Shown here: one piece after another, positions 53,753 through 61,943 of the stretch | Layout: every line of letters starts with the position of its first letter | Position numbering within the stretch: the stretch's first letter is position 1 | From: Clostridia bacterium | GTDB taxonomy: Bacteria; Bacillota; Clostridia; Oscillospirales; Acutalibacteraceae | DNA length: 64,000 nt | Assembly: GCA_017621885.1 (NCBI GenBank) | Contig: JAGASD010000011.1 | Coordinates: forward strand, 1 to 64,000 | Reading direction: 5' to 3' | Program-made: the position numbers and the translations under genes | The notes under the pieces: generated by a model | The model's input: only the letters and a program-made list of their open reading frames with translations | Told to the model about the DNA's origin: nothing | The model's database searches: none

Positions 53753-55300
53753 ATGAACGGAAAAACCGCCATTATAATCGGTGCAGGTCCTGCGGGACTT
53801 ACAGCCGCCTACGAACTTTTAAAAACCACCGATATTACACCGCTCATTCTTGAAGAAAGCAATTTTATCGGCGGTATATCCCGCACTGCACAGCACAACG
53901 GAAATCGTATCGATATAGGAGGCCACCGTTTCTTTTCAAAAAGCGAAAAGGTGAACGAGCTCTGGCAGAGCTTAATGCCTCTCCAGGGTGCACCCTCCAT
54001 TGATGATATTAAGACCGGCACAGAAAAAGAATTGAATGCAGGCGGTCCCGATCCCGAAACAGAGGATAACGTTTTTCTTTTAAGAAACCGCGTTTCAAGA
54101 ATTTATTATTTAAGAAAATTCTTTGATTACCCCATTTCTTTAAAGCCAGAAACCTTTATAAATATGGGATTTTCACGCACTATGAAGGCAGGCTTCGGTT
54201 ATCTGCGCTCCTGTGTTTCAAAGCGTGAAGAAACATCTCTTGAAAATTTCTATATCAACCGCTTCGGAAAGCCTCTTTATGAAATGTTCTTTGAAGATTA
54301 CACCGAAAAGCTGTGGGGTGTAAATCCTTCAATGATTGCCGCCGACTGGGGCGCCCAAAGAGTAAAAGGTCTTTCTCTTACTAAAGCCGTGCTTAACGTA
54401 CTTGCAAAGCCGTTCAGAAAAAAAGACGAGGTTGAAACCTCACTTATTGAGCAGTTTTATTATCCTAAAAAAGGTCCCGGTCAGCTTTGGGAAGCTCTTG
54501 CGGAGGAAATTGAAAAATCAGGCGGAAAAATTCTCAAAAACAACTGCGTAAAAACAATAAATGTCCAAGGCAAAAAAATTGTAGCCGTTGGTGTTGAAAC
54601 TCCGGAAGGTATGGTCGAATATGCGGCTGATTACTATATTTCAACAATGCCCGTAAAGGACCTTGTAAACGGTATGGGTGACGATGTTCCTCAGATGGTT
54701 CAGGAAATATCATCACAGCTTCCTTACCGCGATTTTATGACGGTCGGTCTTCTTGTAAACAAGCTTCTGCTTGAGAATAAAACGAACCACAAAACCCTCG
54801 GCAACATTGTGCCCGACTGCTGGATTTATATTCAGGAAAGCGACGTTAAGCTGGGCAGACTTCAGATTTTCAACAACTGGTCACCCTATATGCTCAAAGA
54901 CCCCGAAAACACTGTCTGGATAGGTCTTGAATATTTCTGTGACGAGGGCGACAAATACTGGAATATGTCAGACGAGGATTTTACGGAATTTGCTATAAAC
55001 GAGCTCCACAAAATCGGTGTTATTGAAAAAGAAGACGTACTCGACAGCGTACGCTTAAAGGTCAAAAAAGCATACCCTGCATATTTCGGAACATACAAGG
55101 ATTTTGACAAGGTACGTGATTACCTTGATTCCGTTGAAAATCTTTATTGCATCGGCAGAAACGGTATGCACCGTTACAACAATATGGACCACTCAATGCT
55201 CACCGCTATGGAAGCAGTAAATTGCATTAAAAACGGTCTGATGAACAAATCCGCTATATGGAACGTAAACACAGAGCAGGAATATCACGAAGAAAAGTAA
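53753..55300 (+). CDS. FAD-dependent amine-oxidase/UDP-galactopyranose-mutase-like oxidoreductase
   Basis: A 515-residue flavoprotein: [17 protein letters not shown] (FAD), [43 protein letters not shown], and C-terminal [20 protein letters not shown]. The pattern fits the protoporphyrinogen-oxidase/mutase-like branch often found in surface-polysaccharide loci. The reaction cannot be named. It lies 12 bases after the U32 gene with AAGGAG before the ATG, and ends its operon at a strong terminator. Confidence 0.87.
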   Translation: MNGKTAIIIGAGPAGLTAAYELLKTTDITPLILEESNFIGGISRTAQHNGNRIDIGGHRFFSKSEKVNELWQSLMPLQGAPSIDDIKTGTEKELNAGGPDPETEDNVFLLRNRVSRIYYLRKFFDYPISLKPETFINMGFSRTMKAGFGYLRSCVSKREETSLENFYINRFGKPLYEMFFEDYTEKLWGVNPSMIAADWGAQRVKGLSLTKAVLNVLAKPFRKKDEVETSLIEQFYYPKKGPGQLWEALAEEIEKSGGKILKNNCVKTINVQGKKIVAVGVETPEGMVEYAADYYISTMPVKDLVNGMGDDVPQMVQEISSQLPYRDFMTVGLLVNKLLLENKTNHKTLGNIVPDCWIYIQESDVKLGRLQIFNNWSPYMLKDPENTVWIGLEYFCDEGDKYWNMSDEDFTEFAINELHKIGVIEKEDVLDSVRLKVKKAYPAYFGTYKDFDKVRDYLDSVENLYCIGRNGMHRYNNMDHSMLTAMEAVNCIKNGLMNKSAIWNVNTEQEYHEEK

Positions 55301-55320
55301 AACAGCTTAAACACACATTA

Positions 55321-55360
55321 AAAAGAAGGTTTCTCAACGAATGAGAGACCTTCTTTTTAT
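55321..55360 (+). terminator. Terminator of the U32/FAD operon
   Basis: AAAAGAAGGTTTCTC (55321-55335) pairs with GAGAGACCTTCTTTT (55343-55357; one T-G pair), then TAT. The 3' arm supplies the T run. Confidence 0.85.
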
Positions 55361-55567
55361 ATAAATGTTGCACAAACTTTATCCGTTATATTTGCCAACA
55401 TCTTACAATACTCGACTTTTTGTTTAATTTTTGTTAATATTCAATGGACATTATACACAAAACACTTTACACAAATACAAAATATTTGTATACAACGCAT
55501 TAACTATTCTACAATCTCTGTTGTGCATATTACACAATGGAACATCCGTTTTTTTGTGCAATTTCAC
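55361..55567. promoter_or_regulatory. AT-rich region with operator-like repeats upstream of the small protein
   Basis: No gene is seen. Two inverted repeats stand out: ATACAAA-ata-TTTGTAT (55475-55491) and TTGTG-cATATTA-CACAA (55521-55537). Words like TTGTGCA and TACACAA recur several times. These look like binding sites for a regulator of the 55568 promoter. Confidence 0.5.
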
Positions 55568-55595
55568 TTGACTTTTTTTAAAAAATTGATATAAT
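55568..55595 (+). promoter_or_regulatory. Promoter of the 40-residue protein
   Basis: TTGACT (55568-55573), a 16-nt spacer and TATAAT (55590-55595), 33 bases before the start codon. Confidence 0.75.
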
Positions 55596-55628
55596 TAAGA
55601 TATAAATTAAAGGAAAGGAGCCGATACA

Positions 55629-55751
55629 ATGTTAAACTATCGCGAAATCGAAAACAATCTTCTTAAAGAGATTGAAGAAGAAAAGGGCTTCTCCTGGAAG
55701 AAGCTTGTTAAGATTATTGAACTTAACGCAATTCTTAAAGAGATGGAATAA
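55629..55751 (+). CDS. 40-residue charged helical protein, unknown
   Basis: The gene has a strong ribosome binding site (AAAGGAAAGGAG, 55610-55621), its own promoter (55568-55595) and a following hairpin terminator (55772-55828). The 40-residue product is mostly charged and predicted helical, with two parts: an acidic N-terminal helix rich in Glu (IENNLLKEIEEEKG), then WKKLVKIIELNAILKEME. There are no Cys, no signal peptide and no membrane segment. I do not recognise it. It stands alone between operons. Its complete expression signals argue for a real small protein rather than a chance frame. Confidence 0.72.
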   Translation: MLNYREIENNLLKEIEEEKGFSWKKLVKIIELNAILKEME

Positions 55752-55771
55752 GCCTCCCCTCTTCAATCAAA

Positions 55772-55828
55772 AAAATCCGGACATTGCGTTCGCCCATGTA
55801 ATCGCCGTGCGCAACTCCGGATTTTATA
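55772..55828 (+). terminator. Elaborate hairpin terminator after the small protein gene
   Basis: AAAATCCGGA (55772-55781) pairs with TCCGGATTTT (55816-55825), and an inner TTGCG/CGCAA stem lies within its long loop. The T run is short, so it may also work as a structured RNA element. Confidence 0.7.
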
Positions 55829-55848
55829 TATAAAGTTTCATAAAGCCA

Positions 55849-55887
55849 AAACAGCAAGTCGCATTTTCGCGGCTTGTTGTTTTTTTA
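55849..55887 (+). terminator. Second terminator in series
   Basis: AACAGCAAGTCGC (55850-55862) pairs with GCGGCTTGTTGTT (55869-55881; G-T wobbles), followed by TTTTT. Only 23 bases separate it from the preceding hairpin and no gene lies between. Confidence 0.75.
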
Positions 55888-55933
55888 CATAAAAATGTGA
55901 AAAAGATTATCAACTTTCACCATTGCAGCCTTC

Positions 55934-55962
55934 TTGACTGCTACTTACTTTTAGTTTATATT
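55934..55962 (+). promoter_or_regulatory. Promoter of the GH3 operon
   Basis: TTGACT (55934-55939), a 17-nt spacer and TATATT (55957-55962), 38 bases before the GH3 start codon. Confidence 0.65.
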
Positions 55963-55999
55963 TAAAGGTATCGAAAACATTACAAAAAGGAGTTTCCAA

Positions 56000-58105
56000 A
56001 TGACAAAAACCGAAGCAAAACAGAAAGCAAAAGAGCTTGTTGCAAAAATGACTGCTGAAGAAAAAATTTCTCAGCTTTTATATAATTCCCCTGCAATTGA
56101 GCGTCTCGGAATCAAAGCGTACAATTGGTGGAACGAGGGTGCACACGGTGTCGCACGAAGCGGAACCGCAACCGTATTCCCCCACACAATCGCAATGGCG
56201 GCAACCTTTGATCCCGAGCTCATCAACAAAATTGCCGACGTAATTTCAACAGAAGGCAGAATTAAATACAACAAGCACGTTGAGTATAATGACTTTGATA
56301 TTTTCAAGGGTATCACATACTGGGCTCCCAACATCAACATTTTCCGTGATCCCCGTTGGGGACGCGGTCAGGAAACCTTCGGAGAAGACCCCTTCCTTAC
56401 AGCTATGTTAGGCACATCCTTTGTTAAGGGTATTCAGGGTGACGGTGAATTTTTAAAGGGCGGTGCTTGTTCAAAGCATTATGCTGTACACTCAGGTCCC
56501 GAAAAGACCCGTCACAGCTTCAACGCAATCACAAACGAGCACGACCTTTTTGAAACTTACCTTCCCGCATTTGAAAAAACAGTTAAAGACGGCAAGGTTA
56601 TCGGTGTTATGGGTGCGTACAACCGCACAAATGGCGAGCCCTGCTGTGCTCACTCATACCTTGTTTCAGATATTCTCAGAAAACGCTGGGGATTTGACGG
56701 TTACTTTGTTTCGGACTGCGGTGCTTTAAAGAATATTTATACCTTCCACGAATTTACAGAAACTAAGGCAGAAGCCGCCGCTATTTCTCTTAAACACACC
56801 TGCGACCTTAACTGCGGTGAAACTTATGATGCACTTGTCGATGCTTATGAAGAAGACCTCGTTACGGAAGAGGATATCACGGCAGCAGCAGAACGACTTT
56901 ATACAATCCGCTTCCTTCTTGGCGAATTTGAAGAGGTAAGACCTTATTCGGACATTCCCTATTCAAAGCTTGACTGTAAAGAACACAGAGAGCTTAATAT
57001 GACAGCCGCTGAGCAATGCCTTGTTCTTCTTCAGAATAAGAATAATTTCCTTCCCCTTGACAAAGACACAGATAAACGCATTACAGTTGTCGGCCCCAAT
57101 GCACTTTCCGTTACGGCACTTGAAGGCAACTACAACGCTTACGCCTCACAGTATTTCCCCGTTGCAGACGGTGTGCGAAACGTATTCAAAAATGCAGACA
57201 TCAGCGTTGAGAAAGGCTGTAACTATTGCTTTGAGGAGCTTAATCACTGGAGCGGCTTCAACAATATGTTAAGCGACGGTATTGCCGCTGCTTCGGAAGC
57301 AGATATTACAATTCTTGCTCTCGGTCTTGACTGCTCTGTTGAAGGCGAAGACACCGGCTTTGACGATGATTACACCGCTTGCGGCGATAAAAGAACGCTC
57401 TTCCTTCCTAAAACACAGCAGAAGCTTGCAGATGCTGTTTGCGATGTTTGCGATAATGTTATTGTTGTGCTTATGTGCGGAAGCTCCATTGATGTCGGTG
57501 AAAAAGTGAGAAATCACGCAAAAGCAATTATCCACGCCTGGTATCCCGGTTCATTGGGCGGACTTGCAGCCGCAAGACTTCTTGCAGGTGAATTTTCACC
57601 CAGCGGTAAATTACCCGTTACAATATATGACGGAAATCACAACATTCCCGATTTTAACGATTACAGTATGAAGGGCAGAACGTACCGTTACATTGAGGGT
57701 GATGCGCTCTACCCCTTCGGCTTTGGTCTTTCTTACACTAGCTTTGAATATTCCGATTTTAAGGTTACTGACAAAAACGAAAACTCAATCACAGTAAGCC
57801 TAAAGTTCAGAAACACAGGTTCAATGAAAGCGAAGGAAATTTCACAGATTTACGCTTCATATAAAGACAGCAGAACTTATACCCCCCATTATCAGCTTTG
57901 TGCAGTAAAAACCACCGAGCTTGAAGCGGGTGAAGAAGCAACAATCACAATGACAATTGACGCTTATTGGGTAAAAGCCGTTCTTGAAGACGGCAGCCGA
58001 GTTGACCCCGACGGTGAAATCACTCTTTACGCAGGCGGTCACCAGCCCGATAACGTAAGCACCAAGCTTACAGGCAGCACTTGTCAGAAAATAAAAATTC
58101 AGTAA
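56000..58105 (+). CDS. GH3 beta-glycosidase (beta-xylosidase/glucosidase type)
   Basis: A 701-residue GH3 enzyme. The N-terminal barrel has YNWWNEGAHGVARSG, FRDPRWGRGQETFGEDP, KHYAVHSGPE, and the nucleophile Asp239 in GYFVSDCGAL. The (alpha/beta)6 domain has GPNA, ALGLDCSVEGEDTG and WYPGSLGGLAAARLL. A C-terminal Fn3-like domain follows. SDCGA rather than SDW is typical of the beta-xylosidase-like branch. There is no signal peptide, so it is cytoplasmic. AAAGGAG precedes the ATG. The oxidoreductase gene follows after 11 bases, suggesting joint use of the released sugar. Confidence 0.94.
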   Translation: MTKTEAKQKAKELVAKMTAEEKISQLLYNSPAIERLGIKAYNWWNEGAHGVARSGTATVFPHTIAMAATFDPELINKIADVISTEGRIKYNKHVEYNDFDIFKGITYWAPNINIFRDPRWGRGQETFGEDPFLTAMLGTSFVKGIQGDGEFLKGGACSKHYAVHSGPEKTRHSFNAITNEHDLFETYLPAFEKTVKDGKVIGVMGAYNRTNGEPCCAHSYLVSDILRKRWGFDGYFVSDCGALKNIYTFHEFTETKAEAAAISLKHTCDLNCGETYDALVDAYEEDLVTEEDITAAAERLYTIRFLLGEFEEVRPYSDIPYSKLDCKEHRELNMTAAEQCLVLLQNKNNFLPLDKDTDKRITVVGPNALSVTALEGNYNAYASQYFPVADGVRNVFKNADISVEKGCNYCFEELNHWSGFNNMLSDGIAAASEADITILALGLDCSVEGEDTGFDDDYTACGDKRTLFLPKTQQKLADAVCDVCDNVIVVLMCGSSIDVGEKVRNHAKAIIHAWYPGSLGGLAAARLLAGEFSPSGKLPVTIYDGNHNIPDFNDYSMKGRTYRYIEGDALYPFGFGLSYTSFEYSDFKVTDKNENSITVSLKFRNTGSMKAKEISQIYASYKDSRTYTPHYQLCAVKTTELEAGEEATITMTIDAYWVKAVLEDGSRVDPDGEITLYAGGHQPDNVSTKLTGSTCQKIKIQ

Positions 58106-58116
58106 GAGGTAAAAAA

Positions 58117-59064
58117 ATGATAAACGTAGCATTAGTCGGCACGTGGCACGTGCATTTTCACGGATACGCAAAGGAAATTGAAAATAATCCTCTTTGCAAA
58201 ATAACCGCCCTTTGGGATAACGACACAGTAAAGGGTAAGGAGCAGGCAGAAGCCTTTAATTGCGAGTTTGTTGAAAGATATGACGAGCTTTTAAAAAGAG
58301 CTGATGTAGATGCGGTTATGGTCTGCACATCAACAGATTTGCACCACGAGGTAATAAAGAAAGCTGCCGAAGCAGGCAAACACATTTTCACGGAAAAGGT
58401 GCTTTGCTTCACGGAGGCAGATGCTCTTGACGTTGCAGAATCCGTTAAAAAAACGGGTGTAAAATTCTGCATTTCATTCCCCTGGCGCACAAGAGGTGAC
58501 TTTTTGTGGATAAAGGATGCTGTTGATTCAGGTCTTGTGGGTCAGGTCAACTATTGCCGTATGCGTAATGCTCACAACGGCACCCTTGCAGGCTGGCTCC
58601 CCGAAACATTTTATGACCCCCAAACCTGCGGCGGCGGTGCAATGATGGACCTTGGCGCCCATTCAATGTATATTCTCAACTGGCTTTTAGGCGAGCCTGA
58701 AAAAGCCGCGTCAGCCTTCACAAACGTGCGTGTTAAATCCGTTGAGGATAACGCAGTTACCGTGCTCACCTACAAAAACGGTGCAATCGGTGTAAGCGAA
58801 ACGGGCTTTGTTGCCCCCAATAATCCTTTTGAATTGGAAATTGTTGGTGATAAGGGCACAATACTTGCAGGCGGATTTTTAAACAAAGTCTGCTACAATA
58901 TCGGCGAAGGTTGGATATTACCCAACGTCCGCCCTGATTTACCTAAGCCCATCACCGTGTGGGTGGATGCAATTGAAAGCAACACCGAAATCTCCTTCGG
59001 CATAGACGATGCCGTAGCTCTCTCAAAAACAATGGAAATGGCATACAAGAACCGCTTGACGTGA
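58117..59064 (+). CDS. Gfo/Idh/MocA family oxidoreductase
   Basis: A 315-residue dehydrogenase with an N-terminal Rossmann domain (NVALVGTWHVHFHGYAK, where the usual GxGxxG is altered to GTWHVH) and EKVLCFTEAD in place of the EKP motif, so the cofactor site is unusual. The second domain keeps GGGAMMDLGAHSMYILNW. ATG 58117 follows AAGAGGT. The last codons form the left arm of the terminator and the TGA lies in its loop. It probably works with the GH3 enzyme on a sugar derivative. Confidence 0.88.
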   Translation: MINVALVGTWHVHFHGYAKEIENNPLCKITALWDNDTVKGKEQAEAFNCEFVERYDELLKRADVDAVMVCTSTDLHHEVIKKAAEAGKHIFTEKVLCFTEADALDVAESVKKTGVKFCISFPWRTRGDFLWIKDAVDSGLVGQVNYCRMRNAHNGTLAGWLPETFYDPQTCGGGAMMDLGAHSMYILNWLLGEPEKAASAFTNVRVKSVEDNAVTVLTYKNGAIGVSETGFVAPNNPFELEIVGDKGTILAGGFLNKVCYNIGEGWILPNVRPDLPKPITVWVDAIESNTEISFGIDDAVALSKTMEMAYKNRLT

Positions 59065-59079
59065 GTCAAGCGGTTTTTA
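59050..59079 (+). terminator. Terminator overlapping the oxidoreductase stop codon
   Basis: AACCGCTTGAC (59050-59060) pairs perfectly with GTCAAGCGGTT (59065-59075), loop GTGA, then TTTA. The stop codon TGA (59062-59064) is in the loop. Confidence 0.85.
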
Positions 59080-59340
59080 GTTAGGAATTAGGAGTTTCGC
59101 AACGCGTTAGATTATAGATTGAGGTGCCGGTTATCAGGGAACAGATGCCTTTTTTCGGAACTGCGTTGCGATTATAAATAAAGTTGCAAATGGCAAGTAG
59201 CAAGTGGCAAATTTCGGAACGCTGACGCGTTGATTTTGTATAATGGGAAATGCGGAGTGCGAAGTGCGATTATAAATAAAGTTGCAAATGGCAAGTGGCA
59301 AGTGGCAAGTTTCGGAACTGCGTTGCAATTATAAATAGCG
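59080..59340. repeat. Non-coding tract of short repeated words
   Basis: Words such as GCAAGTGGCAAGT, AAATGGCAAGT, GGAATTAGGA and ATTATAAATAAAGTTGCAAATGGCAAGT recur; the block around 59171-59195 is nearly repeated at 59269-59295. The complementary words CTTGCCACTTGCC appear at 59803-59835. There is no coding potential. Confidence 0.75.
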
Positions 59341-59363
59341 TTGCTGAAAACGATAACACAGTA

Positions 59364-59480
59364 GGGTACGCATCCATGCGTACCGCCCGATAAAATTTTA
59401 GCGGAGCGGAGCTTATCCTCCTTGCGAGCTTTAGCTCGGAGGGAGGGGGACCACCGCAGGTGGTGGAAGGTACCATTGTT
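59364..59480. repeat. Cluster of small hairpins, REP/MITE-like
   Basis: Consecutive short inverted repeats: GGTACGCATccATGCGTACC (59364-59383), a GAGC/GCTC hairpin near 59427-59438, ACCACCgcaGGTGGT (59450-59464) and, just after, TTCCGCaaaGCGGAA (59479-59493). They are modular and tight, like mosaic extragenic repeats of gut Firmicutes. Confidence 0.7.
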
Positions 59481-59493
59481 CCGCAAAGCGGAA

Positions 59494-59600
59494 TATATCG
59501 CATACGCAAGTATATATCGCACCGTAGGTATATCGCATCGCAGATATATCGCACCGTAGGTATATCGCATCGCAGATATATCGCACCGTAGGTATATCGC
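59494..59600. repeat. 16-bp tandem repeats TATATCGCA(C/T)CG...
   Basis: Two 16-mers, TATATCGCACCGTAGG and TATATCGCATCGCAGA, alternate: at least five exact units in a row between about 59513 and 59592, plus degenerate units on both sides. The minus-strand frames across this stretch are artefacts of the repeat. Confidence 0.88.
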
Positions 59601-59646
59601 CCGAAAGTGAACTACCCACCACCATTCCGCATTAACTAAACAAAAA

Positions 59647-59676
59647 GGATAGTGTATTGCACGTAATACACTATCC
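59647..59676. repeat. Perfect 12-bp stem hairpin
   Basis: GGATAGTGTATT (59647-59658) and AATACACTATCC (59665-59676) form an uninterrupted stem with a 6-base loop. There is no T run directly after it (TAAAACATCTG, then T6 at 59688). It could be a terminator variant, an operator or an element end. Confidence 0.75.
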
Positions 59677-59838
59677 TAAAACATCTGTTTTTTCTAAAGA
59701 GCGGTTCATCTCCCTATTTGCTGAAGCAACCAGAGATGACAGGCTATCACAACACCAAAACCGGCAACCGGCAGCTTGTATAATCAACGCGAAGCGTTCC
59801 GAAACTTGCCACTTGCCATTTGCAACTTGCAACTTAAT
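59677..59838. other. Intergenic end of the repeat mosaic
   Basis: This stretch runs from the hairpin to the yfcE stop. It has a 75-codon frame made of repeat words at its end and no ribosome binding site. No gene is supported. Confidence 0.5.
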
Positions 59839-60381
59839 TTATAGTCGGTACTCCGCCACTATCTCCCCCTCAAGCGTCTTATGAATTATTGCACTATCAT
59901 CAATAATCATATAGCCTCTTGGGGTGTTTTCTTTAGGGATTGAAACTGAGCCGGGGTTACAGTATAAAAAGCCGTCAAGCTCTTGGATTTTACTCACATG
60001 GGTGTGACCGTTAAAAAGAATATCTCCCTGCTTTAGTTTGGGTAAATTCTGCGGATTGAATTTATGACCATGCGTCAGAAAAATCAATCTTTTACCGTGG
60101 TAAAGTATGGCGTAGTCTGCAAGAACGTTAAAGTCCAGCACCATATCATCAACCTCTGCCTCACAGTTACCCCTTACACAAAGGATTTCATCTGCCATAC
60201 CGTTAAGAAGAGCAATAACCCCTTTTGGATTATACTCTTCAGGCAGATCGTTACGCGGCCCGTGATAAAGCACGTCACCCAGAATAATCAGCTTATCACA
60301 TTTTTCTTCATTATAGCGCTCAACCATATCACGGCAATATTTAAGCGAACCGTGAATATCCGAAGCTATCATCAGTTTCAT
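59839..60381 (-). CDS. yfcE: YfcE-family metallophosphoesterase
   Basis: A 180-residue phosphodiesterase with the complete motif set: ASDIHGS (D-x-H), ILGDVLYHGP, RGNCEAE, LTHGHKFN and FNGHTHVS, then NPGSVSIPK near the C terminus. E. coli YfcE cleaves model phosphodiesters; its natural substrate is unknown. ATG 60381 is preferred to TTG 60390; GAAGGG lies upstream. It is the only gene on its strand here before AIM24. Confidence 0.94.
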   Translation of the reverse strand: MKLMIASDIHGSLKYCRDMVERYNEEKCDKLIILGDVLYHGPRNDLPEEYNPKGVIALLNGMADEILCVRGNCEAEVDDMVLDFNVLADYAILYHGKRLIFLTHGHKFNPQNLPKLKQGDILFNGHTHVSKIQELDGFLYCNPGSVSIPKENTPRGYMIIDDSAIIHKTLEGEIVAEYRL

Positions 60382-60402
60382 TTTTTGCAACCCTTCAACT
60401 TT

Positions 60403-61083
60403 TTAAGATTTTGACACAAGATAGGGCTGAACAGCGTGTGCAAGCTTATAAACAGGCATACTCTGAAGAACAACCTTACCGGGACCGTGAATTACCGTGT
60501 TAAAGAAACCTTCACCGCCCAAAATTGCATTTTTGGCACCGCCGGTGCTTTTAATTTCTATTGTGCAAGTATCTGTTATATATGCAAGATGACCCGTACC
60601 TACAACCATTGACTGACCTTGTGCAAGCTCATATTCAACAGCGTGTCCGTCAATTTCAACAAAAGCAATTCCGTTACCCGAAAGCTTCTGCATAATAAAG
60701 CCTTCACCGCCAAAAAGTCCTGCACCTAATTTTTTCTGCATATGAACTGAAAGGGTTACACCCTCTGTACCGGCAAGAAAGCTGCCCTTCTGCATAATAT
60801 AGCCGGTTGTTCCGTTCACTTCAAGAGCTCTTATAGAACCGGGAAAGCTTGAAGCAAAGGCAATCTGACCGGGACCGCCTGCTGCGGTGTATTTATTCTG
60901 GAACATAGATTCACCGGAAAACATTCTTCCGAATGCTTTACCGAGACCACCGTTTGTTGTGGTCTGCATCTGCATATTAGGCGACATCCAGCTCATACTG
61001 CCGCTCTCTGTTATAAGGGTTTCACCGGGATCAACGTCGCAAATAACAACGGGCATAGGTTCGCCAATAATGTTATACTTCAT
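60403..61083 (-). CDS. AIM24/TIGR00266 family protein
   Basis: A 226-residue beta-sandwich protein of the AIM24 family (DUF124): PMPVVICDVDPGETLITESGSMSWMS, AFGRMFSGESMFQNKYTA, FPGSIRALEVNG, GLFGGEGFIMQKLSG and GEGFFNTVIHGPGKVVLQS. Function is unknown; no membrane or signal segment is present. ATG 61083 is chosen with AAAGGACG upstream; the longer frame to 61161 has no site. Confidence 0.9.
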   Translation of the reverse strand: MKYNIIGEPMPVVICDVDPGETLITESGSMSWMSPNMQMQTTTNGGLGKAFGRMFSGESMFQNKYTAAGGPGQIAFASSFPGSIRALEVNGTTGYIMQKGSFLAGTEGVTLSVHMQKKLGAGLFGGEGFIMQKLSGNGIAFVEIDGHAVEYELAQGQSMVVGTGHLAYITDTCTIEIKSTGGAKNAILGGEGFFNTVIHGPGKVVLQSMPVYKLAHAVQPYLVSKS

Positions 61084-61179
61084 AAAAACACGTCCTTTTT
61101 CTTTTATTATACCACAGTGCATACCGAAAGTAAAACAATTTATACTATATGAATGCAACAAAAATTGCAGTTATTATTT

Positions 61180-61791
61180 TTACAAATCGCTGTAATCAAT
61201 TTTTCTGTCTTTGAAATAATACTCTTTATCGTGCTCACTTATGGGGCGCAAAACCCTACACGGGTTACCGACAGCCACAACGTTCGAAGGAATATCCTTT
61301 GTTACAACACTCCCCGCGCCGATAACCGTGTTATCCCCGATTGTAACACCGGGGAGAACAATCGCACCTGCACCGAGCCAACAATTTTTACCGATATAAA
61401 CAGGCAAATTGTACTGATAAGCCTTCTCCCTGAGCTCCGGGTCAATCGGATGTCCTGCCGTTGCAACAGTAACATTGGGGCCGAACATTGTGCAATCACC
61501 AACATAAATATGCGTATCATCAACCATTGTCAGATTAAAATTCGCATAAACATTGTTACCGAAATGAACGTGGTGACCGCCCCAATTTGCGTGAAAGGGC
61601 GGTTCAATATAACAGTTTTCACCAATTTCGGCAAACATCTCTTTTAAAAGCTCTTCTCTTTTAGCGAGCTCAGTTGGCCTTGTGGCATTAAAATCATAAA
61701 GCTTATTAACGTAGCTAAGCTGCTCATTCATAATTTCATCACCGCTGGGGTAATATACTTTTCCCGAATGTATCTTCTCTCTGTCAGTCAT
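61180..61791 (-). CDS. Maltose O-acetyltransferase-type hexapeptide acetyltransferase
   Basis: A 203-residue left-handed beta-helix acetyltransferase. The Mac domain (about 5-60) is followed by hexapeptide repeats: PPFHANWGGHHVHFG, NFNLTMVDDTHIYVGD, PNVTVATAGHPID (catalytic His), NCWLGAGAIVLPGVTIGD and VVAVGNPCRVLR. It transfers acetyl from acetyl-CoA to sugars such as maltose or galactosides. ATG 61791 is chosen with TTGGAG 7 bases before; the longer frame adds only a hydrophobic, non-family stretch. Confidence 0.92.
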   Translation of the reverse strand: MTDREKIHSGKVYYPSGDEIMNEQLSYVNKLYDFNATRPTELAKREELLKEMFAEIGENCYIEPPFHANWGGHHVHFGNNVYANFNLTMVDDTHIYVGDCTMFGPNVTVATAGHPIDPELREKAYQYNLPVYIGKNCWLGAGAIVLPGVTIGDNTVIGAGSVVTKDIPSNVVAVGNPCRVLRPISEHDKEYYFKDRKIDYSDL

Positions 61792-61878
61792 AATTTTTCT
61801 CCAAGTTTTATTTTTCTCAATTTTATCATTACAAAATAATAATATCAACATCAAAATAACGAAAAATAATACCAACTC

Positions 61879-61907
61879 TTGTAGAAACAAAAAATAAATG
61901 TTATAAT
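61879..61907 (+). promoter_or_regulatory. Promoter of the FprA gene
   Basis: TTGTAG (61879-61884), a 17-nt spacer and TATAAT (61902-61907), 36 bases before the start codon. Confidence 0.65.
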
Positions 61908-61943
61908 TAAAAGAAAATTTTTAAAAAACTCAAGGAGCAAAAA

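Noticed and set aside
55521-55537. Second Rex site (TTGTG...CACAA)
   Set aside because: The repeat is 17 nt with the wrong inner bases; Rex sites are 18 nt with TTGTKAA arms.
59494-59600. CRISPR array
   Set aside because: The 16-bp units are directly adjacent with no unique spacers, and there are no cas genes.
59134-59625. Several minus-strand frames rich in RYICDAIYLRCD
   Set aside because: They are translations of the 16-bp tandem repeats and short-word tracts, without start signals.
59657-59884. 75-codon plus-strand frame
   Set aside because: Composed of the hairpin arm and CTTGCCA-type words, overlaps the end of yfcE, no ribosome binding site.
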